From: a virus
DNA: 62,019 nt
IMG/VR virus record: IMGVR_UViG_3300033571_007564
Span: 1-62,019 of that record
Direction: 5' to 3' (one strand)
The notes below the pieces were generated by a model. It ran no database searches, was not told the DNA's origin, and saw only the letters and a program-made list of their open reading frames with translations. The position numbers and the translations under genes are program-made. Positions 21,135 to 28,631 of the stretch are shown piece after piece (position 1 is the stretch's first letter; each line of letters begins with the position of its first letter).

Positions 21135-21632
21135 CTCCTGAGCAAGCGGGACAACACCCTCCCCGCCTCCCCGCACAGGACTGACCTCCTCCCCACCCAC
21201 CGGCTGCCCGTCTCCTCCGGGGACCACGAGTCCTTCGTAAGGTCCCGCAGCCTTGCGATCTCGTCTGGGTTTGGCACGCTTTCGGGGTGCTTTGGCTTCG
21301 ACCGATCTGCCGCCTCCATCTGGAGCAGGGTCCGGACGAGGCTCTTCGGCCACCGGGACCACTTCTTCTGGACCTCCGTGAACGTCATCCCTGCGTGGTA
21401 GTCCGCGATCATCGCCCTCTTGATCGGGCCCGGGATCATCGCTTGGTAGCTCGGCTGGATCATCTGGTGGTCCTCCAAAGAAATCGATCGCCTTCTCCTG
21501 TAAAGCCCCACGGGCAAGACGCAGTTCCACGAACAGGACCGGCAGCCACTTGCCCACGAGGAGCAGTGCCTCCTGCCGGTGGGCAGAGAACAGCACCTGC
21601 TCCAGCTTGTTGATGTCGTAATCACTCAGCAA
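20982..21632 (-). CDS. 216-residue open frame with real-looking ends and a shadow-like middle
   Basis: TTG start at 21632 with GGGAGGT upstream, overlapping the Erf gene stop by 11 bases. The first 55 residues (INKLEQVLFSAHRQEALLLV, then KWLPVLFVELRLARGALQE) look like a real helical protein, and the last 50 form a zinc ribbon. The middle (about residues 60-165) is Pro/Gly/Arg-rich and is read in another frame as a convincing HTH gene (21131-21463). Either two genes overlap fully, or the middle carries frameshifts. Confidence 0.5.
   Translation of the reverse strand: MLSDYDINKLEQVLFSAHRQEALLLVGKWLPVLFVELRLARGALQEKAIDFFGGPPDDPAELPSDDPGPDQEGDDRGLPRRDDVHGGPEEVVPVAEEPRPDPAPDGGGRSVEAKAPRKRAKPRRDRKAAGPYEGLVVPGGDGQPVGGEEVSPVRGGGEGVVPLAQEVSNRSCTRCGVVRGTTGVCPACGCPEFSLTKCIEGQLPLPVADEEEEVPF
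21131..21463 (-). CDS. Nested HTH protein (110 aa)
   Basis: ATG at 21463 has TTTGGAGG eight bases upstream, a strong site. The segment IPGPIKRAMIADYHAGMTF, with TEVQKKWSRWPKSLVRTLL, is a good HTH; a second helical segment PDEIARLRDLTKDSWS follows, and the C-terminus is basic. The gene lies wholly inside the 216-residue frame in a different phase, and its stop overlaps the GTG of the zinc-ribbon reading. Amino-acid composition supports this frame over the other in this stretch. Confidence 0.7.
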   Translation of the reverse strand: MIQPSYQAMIPGPIKRAMIADYHAGMTFTEVQKKWSRWPKSLVRTLLQMEAADRSKPKHPESVPNPDEIARLRDLTKDSWSPEETGSRWVGRRSVLCGEAGRVLSRLLRR

Positions 21633-22530
21633 CGGGCACCTCCCTCTTGAGCGTCTTCACCACCTCGGCATCGATCAGGTGCTTCGCCGCCAGCAGCATG
21701 GCTTCGCTGGACGGGACGGCACCAATGTCCACGAGAGACTTCAGGTGGGCGACCACCTTGCTCGTCTGCTCCACGTTGCCCTTGTGCCTGTCGAAGGCTG
21801 CGTCGGCACGCTTGAGAACTTCCTCGGCGTCCTTCGTCAGAGGCTGGGCCTTGGCCTTCTTCTGCTGCTTCACGGGGGCAGGCAGCTTCCCTGTTGACAC
21901 GGGCTCGATGACGGTCGCCTCACCACCAGCCACGGCAGCCACGACGTTGGCTCCCTTGGCGACCACCATCCCGGGCGGGACGTTGTTGTCCACGACGATG
22001 TTGAATTCCTCGCGTGGCGCCGTGATCTTCTCGATCACCATCTCGGTGACCTTCGGGGGCTGCGTCAGTTGCTCCTCAGTCAGGGTCTCCGCTGCCTGCT
22101 GCTTCGGTTCCTCCTCCTCCGCGTCCAGCCAGCCTCCGCAGAGGCCCTGCATCAGAATCTTCTTGGCGTAGGTGGTGTGAATCTCCAGCACCTGGATGCC
22201 AGGGCGGGAGCCTTCGTACCCAATGAGCAGCGGGCAGGCAGAGCTGATCCACTCCCCGCTTGCGTGGACGAGGGTGCCGACGCCCATCCACTGCCCAGTC
22301 TTCTCGTCACGCCCCATCTGGAACGTGGGCATGGTGAACCCGTTGGCCAGCAGTCCGGGCATGGTGGCATCCACGATGTCCCTGAGTGTGGCGTAGCGGA
22401 AGTCATCCGCCTTGTTGTACCCCGACCGCTTGATCGGGGTGTACATCTGCTGCGCCTTGTTGAGGGCAGCGTAGAGATTGCCGAGGTCTTGTGAGCTACT
22501 CACGCCGGTCAGTGCCGCATCGAGCTTCAT
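21622..22530 (-). CDS. erf: Erf-family single-strand annealing protein (302 aa)
   Basis: ATG at 22530; the open frame further up to 22647 shadows the exonuclease gene. The N-terminal part LYAALNKAQQMYTPIKR, KADDFRYATLRDIVDATMPGLLANGF and VGTLVHASGEWISS is the ERF domain signature. The centre is an Ala/Glu/Lys-rich linker. The C-terminal third (EVLKRADAAFDRHKGNVEQ) is a helical domain. Erf proteins anneal complementary strands made by a 5'-3' exonuclease, and such an exonuclease gene overlaps the start by 35 bases. It acts on phage DNA ends during replication or circularisation. Confidence 0.92.
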   Translation of the reverse strand: MKLDAALTGVSSSQDLGNLYAALNKAQQMYTPIKRSGYNKADDFRYATLRDIVDATMPGLLANGFTMPTFQMGRDEKTGQWMGVGTLVHASGEWISSACPLLIGYEGSRPGIQVLEIHTTYAKKILMQGLCGGWLDAEEEEPKQQAAETLTEEQLTQPPKVTEMVIEKITAPREEFNIVVDNNVPPGMVVAKGANVVAAVAGGEATVIEPVSTGKLPAPVKQQKKAKAQPLTKDAEEVLKRADAAFDRHKGNVEQTSKVVAHLKSLVDIGAVPSSEAMLLAAKHLIDAEVVKTLKREVPVAE

Positions 22531-23404
22531 ATTCGTTGTCCTTGGTCCAGTGGGGCATGAAGAGTTCAGTGAGCTGGTCATCCTCCGGGTTTGACCAGTC
22601 GTCCAGTGCCAGCCGGGACTGAAGGTCGCGGCAGGTCTCCGTAACATGTCGCTCGCTCATGGCGAGGTAATCAGCAGGAAGAACGATCGCGTGGCACTCG
22701 TAGGGGGGCACGGTCGATGAGACCACGAACACGAACTGCTGTGCCTGGAAGCCAGCAGCACGAGCCAGCTTCGTGTACATGGCAGCCTGGAATCCGTAGC
22801 CGAAGTCGTGGACTGCCTTGTGGAAAGTCATCAGAGGCTGCTGGTCCCGCGTAGTCTTCAGGTCCCAGAGGTATGCCTCTGTTGCAGCGTCAGGACGACA
22901 CCTGACGTTCAGCCCTGACTCCGGGCACTTCCACCTGATAGAGAACTCCCGATGCTCCGTGCTTGCCGTGAGCATGCGAAACACAGCGTTCGACCCGATC
23001 ATGTTCAGTTGGGCCCGGTAGGCATCGGCCTCCTTCGCCTTGAGCATGATCGCGTCGGGCGGGAGGTTCGCCACCCAGTCTTCGCCCTTCTTCAAGATGG
23101 CTCCGTTCGCACCGACGAACTCGGCGGGAACGACAGCCACCCTCTTCCACCACGCCTCGTCACCGATCTCTGCCCAGAGGTGGATGAGCGACCCCTTTGT
23201 AAGGGCATCGGATTCGGTGGGCGGAATCGTCTTCGTGAGGTACCGCTCTCGAAACCAGAGCGGACCTTTCGTCCTGAGACCCCAGAGCTGGGTCTTCGAC
23301 CACCAGTCCGGATCGGAGTGGTAGGCCTCGTTGTCCTCATCAAATCTGAGGGTAGCCTGTGTGCATACCGGCGGGCCACCCTCCCCACTTCGGGAGGTTT
23401 GCAT
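22496..23404 (-). CDS. RecE/exonuclease VIII-like PD-(D/E)XK exonuclease (302 aa)
   Basis: ATG at 23404 opens the recombination unit, 103 bases downstream of the virion genes. Motifs in order are an early His in KGSLIHLW (H75), E153 near HREFSIRW, D172 in RCRPDAAT, and D181-x-K183 in YLWDLKTTRD. They match the lambda-exonuclease/RecE nuclease core. The later FGYGFQAAMYTKLA is the typical Q-containing helix. Together with Erf it would form a phage recombinase pair that resects and anneals DNA ends. Confidence 0.88.
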   Translation of the reverse strand: MQTSRSGEGGPPVCTQATLRFDEDNEAYHSDPDWWSKTQLWGLRTKGPLWFRERYLTKTIPPTESDALTKGSLIHLWAEIGDEAWWKRVAVVPAEFVGANGAILKKGEDWVANLPPDAIMLKAKEADAYRAQLNMIGSNAVFRMLTASTEHREFSIRWKCPESGLNVRCRPDAATEAYLWDLKTTRDQQPLMTFHKAVHDFGYGFQAAMYTKLARAAGFQAQQFVFVVSSTVPPYECHAIVLPADYLAMSERHVTETCRDLQSRLALDDWSNPEDDQLTELFMPHWTKDNEYEARCGTDRRE

Positions 23405-23507
23405 GTGAGATACCTGGGTGTTACTTCGACTGGCAGCCTCCGTGGCTCCAGCCGACTTCCGACGAGACAGGCTATAGGCCCGACGAAAAAAGTCAAGCCC
23501 ACCCCGG
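23405..23507 (-). promoter_or_regulatory. Noncoding spacer with a candidate promoter for the recombination unit
   Basis: The only clear gap between the last virion gene and the exonuclease gene. On the minus strand it contains TTGACT, then five T, then CGTCGGGCC and TATAGC, that is -35-like and -10-like hexamers 14 bases apart, shorter than the ideal 17. A separate promoter here would explain a middle-gene unit behind the late genes. The T-run has no obvious hairpin before it, so it is not a good terminator. Confidence 0.35.
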
Positions 23508-26500
23508 TCACTCGAAGTAACTCATGGCCTGGGTGTTCTTTGCGCGTCGCTTCCTCGTCGGGACAATGCCGTGCTGAAGGTCTCGCTCCGTCTTCAGCTC
23601 ACGCGAGAGCTGTCGGTCGAGGGACATGAGGTCCACGAGGTCGGGGTCGGCGAATGGCAGGGCATCCTTCGGGATGAACGGCTGCGTGTAGGAGCGGACC
23701 AGCGGGTCGTCACTGAGGAGCTCGGCGATCTTCTTGCGTGCATCACGGCGCCGGGTCTGGTCGTCCACGTTTTGGAACTTCACGCCCGAGAACATGTTGA
23801 CCCCGGTCTGGAAGGCTCGATCCCTGATGTCAGGTACCTTTTCGTCGTCGGTCATGCGGTTCATGATCTGGAGCACGCGGGGGGCGAAGGGGCTGGCGTC
23901 GAGGATCGGCTTGGCTGAACGGATCGCCTGCCCGTAGGCGCTGTCCGGGTGGATGCCGAAGAGCTCCTCCGCCACCTGACCGGCCGCCGTGTCCATGTCC
24001 TTGATCGGCCGCTTGGTGAACGTGTCGATGCCGGTGCCCATCTCCCAGAGGGACTTGACGATCGGGTTGGCGTTCTTCCCGATGATGTCCTCCGCGCTCT
24101 TGAACAGCGTGCCAGAAGCATCGAGCGAACCTGTGGTGTCAAAGACAGGCTGGAACATATTGATCTGATCTATGCCCGGGATGTCAACGTCCGTGATCCA
24201 GGGCTGCACCCCTTCCTTGGGTCCACCGAATGGCGTGCCTATGCCGGAGCTCGGCATCCCGTAGCTGTTGCGGATCGACTCGGGAACGTAGCCTTCGTCG
24301 TCCTGCCCGTTCTGCATGATGTCGCGCGGAGCCCGCATCGTGAGCTGCGTGTACCGGCCGGTCGGGTTCTCGGCGATCATCTCGGCAGCGTTCATGGACA
24401 TGCGCGAGGTGTAGGCGTAGAACGGGGCGAGCCTGCGGAGGTAGTCCCGCTCGAACGTTGTCAGCGAGGAGTAATCAATATGCAGCTTTCGTGCCTTCGC
24501 GGCGGCGACCCTCGGGTTGAATCCCTGAAGGAGCATGCCGTTGTACCCGGCGAGGCGGTTGATCTTGTCGGTGATGTCGCCCTGCCTGGAGCCGTACCGG
24601 GTGATGGCGTTGGTGTTGTTCCGCTCGTCCCACAACCCACGGATGAAGTTGCCAGGCTTCCACCCCTCGGGGTCGAGGAGCTCGGAGTAGGCTGCGTTCT
24701 TCATGGGGAGCGGGCCCTTGCCGCCCATGAGTGCCCCGAGTGCATCACTCGCCTGATAGGCGACGGTGGTGTCTGGGTTCGAGCCCGGGACAAACTGGTC
24801 GATCGTGTGCGTGCCGTGGGCGATGTCCTGCGTGGAGCCTGCCATGTCCATGCTGCGGCCACGGCCCAACATGTCGTGGGCGGCGAGGTCCTCCTGGTAC
24901 CGCCGGACGCGGTCGGCGGCAGGGACGTTCTTGTACATGGGCACGCGGGCGAGGAAGTCGTCCAGCTCATCGAGCCTCCCCTGCATCAGTGACTTCGTGG
25001 CGCCGTAGCCACGCATCACGTCGCCTGGGTTGCCGAGCTCAACGATGTTCATGACCACCCCACCCAGCCAGTCCCTCGTGAACTTCGCGGGCCATGCGAG
25101 GAGCGGGGCCTTCCACATGCGGGTGATCGCATCGGTCGCCTTGGTCAGGGCGTTGTGGAGCTCCGGGCGGGAGTAGTATTCCTTCATCCGGGTGATCCGC
25201 CGGATGGTGTCCTTGTCCACCGAGACGGCAGACAGGTCTACCTGCCCGTTGGCGTTGGCGAACCGTGAGAGCCGGTCCTCCATCTGCTGCCCGCCGCCAG
25301 CGATCCTGCTCATCCCCTGCGGCAGTGGGCCTGCCATGCCGCCCGACTCGTCCACGGTGTTGATGCCGAGGTCCCGGTGCAGCACCTGCGACAGGGCATC
25401 GTGGTTCCCGCCCTGGACATAGGATGGGTGCGCGTGCTTCGCCGTGCCGTTCAGGATGTCGAAGGTGGCGTTGTTGACCCCGACTCCCTGGTAGTTGCCG
25501 ACGACGTACCGGGCGAGGTCCTCCAGCGGTGATGCACCGAAGAGGTCGATCTTGCCGACCGACTGCGGGTCCATCTGGTGGAGCGTGCGGGCGAGGTTGC
25601 GGGCATCCCCGAGCGTGTAGAACGGGAGCGGGTCGCCGTTTGGCAGCCTGCCGGTGGGGAACCGCTTCGCCGCCTCGGCCTGGATTTCCTGGAGGATGAA
25701 GCCAGCCGCCTTGTCGTCGGTCGCTGCGGTGCGAAGACGGCCAGCAATCCTAGGGTCTCGGCTAAGACGATTGAGGAAGTCCGTGCCACCAGGGACGTAC
25801 ATGGGACCAACTCGTCCGAGCTGATCCCCAGTCATGGCGGAGTGGGCTTTGGCCCCCACGGGCTGCGGCGCCAGGCCGAGCTCCTCGATCCGGTCCAAAA
25901 AGTTCTCGTCGTTGGTGTGGCGGGGGAAGTAGCCTCCGCCGTAGGTGTCGGTGAACTCGTGGCTGGCGAGCCCTGCCTCCCGCCGCATCTTGTTCATCGA
26001 CTCCTTGAGGCCGCCGGGCTTGTGCCAGCTCTGGATGAACTGCCCGATCTCCGGGTTGGCTGCGAGGATCGCGGCATCGCCCGGGTCGGCGTACCCCTCG
26101 ATCGCACGCCGGAGCACGCGGTTCAGCTCCGCCGGGTCCTTCGCGGAGTTGATGACCTTGGCCAAGGGGGCGATGGTCTGGTTGACCAGCCGCCGCCCCT
26201 CTTCCCCCATCTGCCGCTTCGAGTCGTTGACGGCGAGCCCGATCATCTGGCCCTTCTCGTCCATGGCCCCCGTGAGGTCGTTGTGGACCATGGCACTGGC
26301 GGCCCGCCCGGGAGCAGACCAACGCAGCGCCTGGCCTGCACGGTCAATCCCGGCGGCCAGGTGCTCACCTCCGGGGACGTTCATCCCGTAGAGGACCTGA
26401 TCGGACATGGGCAACTTCAGGCCGATGTCGTACCTGAGCGGCTGATCCAGGATGTCGTCGAGGGCGCCCCGCGATCCGGTCACCCCGACCAGCTCGTCGT

Positions 26501-27176
26501 AGGCGTCGGCGTTCGAGAAGGTCTGCGTCCCCCGGCGGGCGCCAGCCTGGGCATCTGCGAGGTCACGCAGGGTCTGACCACGCGAGGCAGCTCGTGGTCC
26601 TACCAGAGGCCTAGCCAAAAGGTCTTGGTCTGTGAGCAGGTCTGCCGTCTTGCCGTTGAAGTTTTTGCTGAAGGACTCAAGTGCGTTCCTGGCGTACTTG
26701 TCGCCGAGGGTGTTGGCTGCGATCTTTGCGCGGCTCGCCGCCACCTGAGCAGATCGAGGGAGGCCAGCCTTGAGGGCGGTGAGGCCAGCCTTGCTCGCAC
26801 CCCCGCCGATCACGTTCAGTGGATCGAACGTCACCCCAGCGGCGAACTCTGCCGCCGGTCGCCCCCACCCTCCGAGGGCATCGGCATCCGGATGGAGCCC
26901 CCACGCTTCGAGCATCTCGCCCGGGGTTGTGCCGCTGCCAGGGTTCTGCCCGGCGACGACATCCCGCAGCCAGGACGCGGGAGTGTCGATGAAGTCGAGC
27001 AGGGCACCGGCGCCCTGCATCGTTCGCCCCGCCACCATCCCGAGTAGAGACTCGCGCTCCTCTTCGGTCAGAGGCTCGCTCGCCATTTGCGGGTCCACCG
27101 GGAAATACCCGCCCGATCCGTACCCGATCTGCGGCGCACGCCTGCCGACGGGCTGGTCGAAGTATCCAAGAGCCAT
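23508..27176 (-). CDS. Very large putative ejection/internal virion protein (1222 aa)
   Basis: ATG at 27176 with CGAGGTGAG upstream; the GTG at 27182 is an alternative. The protein has no signal peptide and is Ala/Gly/Asp-rich with long helical regions. It has a region KAPLLAWPAKFTRDWLGGVVMN near residue 710 that I associate with large inner proteins of podoviruses, and a basic C-terminus (RKRRAKNTQAMSYFE). No transglycosylase or protease motif was found. Its place between nozzle/adaptor genes and another giant gene supports a virion-internal role, such as protein ejected with the DNA. It is one of two proteins over 1,200 residues in this genome. Confidence 0.8.
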   Translation of the reverse strand: MALGYFDQPVGRRAPQIGYGSGGYFPVDPQMASEPLTEEERESLLGMVAGRTMQGAGALLDFIDTPASWLRDVVAGQNPGSGTTPGEMLEAWGLHPDADALGGWGRPAAEFAAGVTFDPLNVIGGGASKAGLTALKAGLPRSAQVAASRAKIAANTLGDKYARNALESFSKNFNGKTADLLTDQDLLARPLVGPRAASRGQTLRDLADAQAGARRGTQTFSNADAYDELVGVTGSRGALDDILDQPLRYDIGLKLPMSDQVLYGMNVPGGEHLAAGIDRAGQALRWSAPGRAASAMVHNDLTGAMDEKGQMIGLAVNDSKRQMGEEGRRLVNQTIAPLAKVINSAKDPAELNRVLRRAIEGYADPGDAAILAANPEIGQFIQSWHKPGGLKESMNKMRREAGLASHEFTDTYGGGYFPRHTNDENFLDRIEELGLAPQPVGAKAHSAMTGDQLGRVGPMYVPGGTDFLNRLSRDPRIAGRLRTAATDDKAAGFILQEIQAEAAKRFPTGRLPNGDPLPFYTLGDARNLARTLHQMDPQSVGKIDLFGASPLEDLARYVVGNYQGVGVNNATFDILNGTAKHAHPSYVQGGNHDALSQVLHRDLGINTVDESGGMAGPLPQGMSRIAGGGQQMEDRLSRFANANGQVDLSAVSVDKDTIRRITRMKEYYSRPELHNALTKATDAITRMWKAPLLAWPAKFTRDWLGGVVMNIVELGNPGDVMRGYGATKSLMQGRLDELDDFLARVPMYKNVPAADRVRRYQEDLAAHDMLGRGRSMDMAGSTQDIAHGTHTIDQFVPGSNPDTTVAYQASDALGALMGGKGPLPMKNAAYSELLDPEGWKPGNFIRGLWDERNNTNAITRYGSRQGDITDKINRLAGYNGMLLQGFNPRVAAAKARKLHIDYSSLTTFERDYLRRLAPFYAYTSRMSMNAAEMIAENPTGRYTQLTMRAPRDIMQNGQDDEGYVPESIRNSYGMPSSGIGTPFGGPKEGVQPWITDVDIPGIDQINMFQPVFDTTGSLDASGTLFKSAEDIIGKNANPIVKSLWEMGTGIDTFTKRPIKDMDTAAGQVAEELFGIHPDSAYGQAIRSAKPILDASPFAPRVLQIMNRMTDDEKVPDIRDRAFQTGVNMFSGVKFQNVDDQTRRRDARKKIAELLSDDPLVRSYTQPFIPKDALPFADPDLVDLMSLDRQLSRELKTERDLQHGIVPTRKRRAKNTQAMSYFE

Positions 27177-27178
27177 GC

Positions 27179-28630
27179 TCACCTCGCGCCGGGGTCAGGC
27201 ATCTGCCTCGGGTCGTTCATCCAAGGCATGTTGTAGAACACGTCGTCGGGGATGATCGACAGGTTCCCCTCTTGCTGGATGTTCTGCCCGGTGGCAATCC
27301 GCCAGAGCCTATCGGCTTGCGAGCTCCACGGGGTGATGCCGAGCATCTTCGACCATCGGGTGTAGGCGCTCCTGCCTGGCGTCAGCTTGTGCTTCGCCAT
27401 GAAGGAGTTGGTCCACTCCCGGATGTGGTGCTGGTCGTCGCCTGTCAGCCCCGGCTTCCCGGCCAGCCCTCGGACGGTGTCGATCTCGCCGTTGACGATC
27501 GCGTCGTGGATGGCCTCCGGTGGGGCGGCCCCTCCAGGGAACCCGGACTTGGCGGCGGTCTTCCTCGCCTCCATGCGGGCGGCACCTGGCGGCAGGGAAT
27601 CGATCTTGTTCTGGTCCCCGAGCGTCCGCAGGATGGGGTCCTGGGCTTCCGCCATGGCCCTCTGGTTCCTCCCCATGGCTTCCATGGAGCGGGCTTCGTC
27701 CTCGCCCCTCTGGGTGTAGGCCGCCATGTTCCCGAGCCCAAGCCGGGGGTCGATGGCGTGGTAGGCCAGCAGGACGCGGATGCGGTCCTCCGGGGTCTTG
27801 GCGTTGTTGAGGTCGTCATGGAAGGTGACGGCAACCCGGCTCGTGCCGAGGCGGCGGGCCATGTTGTCCTGCTTCGCCCGGGTCTCGATGGCGTCGGCCA
27901 CGTTCATGTCCCGGTCGGTGCGGAGCTGGTTCACCACCCTGTCGTTGACGAATCGCATGCGATCGACATGCTCCTTCCCGGCGTTGGCCGGGTCGTCATA
28001 GGCAGCTTCGAGGTCGGCCGGGCTGAAGTCCGGCATGCCGTCGTTGTTGTTGTCGGCCCTGATCTCGTCCTTGAATCGCACGGCCAGGGAGCGAAGGGCG
28101 TCGGTCTTCTTGCGGCCCTCCTCCTGTGCGATCATCGGGGCGCCCGGCTTGTACCGGAACCCACCTCCAGGAATGTTCTGGGTCTCATACTTCCCGCCCT
28201 TGGTCAGGCGGTTGTGTCGAGCCTCTGCCGCTGCCACGTCAGCTTGCAGCTTCGGGATGGCGTCATGGGTGTAGGCGTCTGGGTCGATGCCATAGGCACG
28301 AGCCTTAGCTGCCACGCCCAGGTCCATGGCAGAGTTCAGTGCCTGCGGGTCTGGTGCCCTCGGGACGTATCCACCGGCCCCTTCGTTGATCGTGCCGTCC
28401 CATGCGTTCATCCCGCCACGGGGGAGACGCGGGGTGCCGGGGCCGTGCGGGGTGTAGTCCACCGCTTCCCGCTGCTTCTGGGTCAGGCTCTTGAGCGGGA
28501 CGTTCTCGGGGACGCCGCGCTGCCCAGCCAGGGGGCTTCCCGGAACGGGACCCTCGGACTGCGGGTAGGCCCGGCGGGCACGAGCCTTCTCCTGCTCCTG
28601 GAGCATCCTGATGTGCGACAGCTTGTCCAT
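27179..28630 (-). CDS. Putative internal virion protein (483 aa)
   Basis: ATG at 28630; the stop overlaps the region of the next gene's start by a few bases. The protein is charged and helical. It has a basic coiled N-terminus (MLQEQEKARARRAYPQ), a Pro/Gly linker, long Ala/Arg/Asp-rich helices and a Trp-containing C-terminus (TPWSSQADRLWRIATGQNIQQ). It lies between the two giant genes, so it is probably the third member of an ejectosome set. No enzyme motif is visible. Confidence 0.75.
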   Translation of the reverse strand: MDKLSHIRMLQEQEKARARRAYPQSEGPVPGSPLAGQRGVPENVPLKSLTQKQREAVDYTPHGPGTPRLPRGGMNAWDGTINEGAGGYVPRAPDPQALNSAMDLGVAAKARAYGIDPDAYTHDAIPKLQADVAAAEARHNRLTKGGKYETQNIPGGGFRYKPGAPMIAQEEGRKKTDALRSLAVRFKDEIRADNNNDGMPDFSPADLEAAYDDPANAGKEHVDRMRFVNDRVVNQLRTDRDMNVADAIETRAKQDNMARRLGTSRVAVTFHDDLNNAKTPEDRIRVLLAYHAIDPRLGLGNMAAYTQRGEDEARSMEAMGRNQRAMAEAQDPILRTLGDQNKIDSLPPGAARMEARKTAAKSGFPGGAAPPEAIHDAIVNGEIDTVRGLAGKPGLTGDDQHHIREWTNSFMAKHKLTPGRSAYTRWSKMLGITPWSSQADRLWRIATGQNIQQEGNLSIIPDDVFYNMPWMNDPRQMPDPGAR

Positions 28631-28631
28631 G

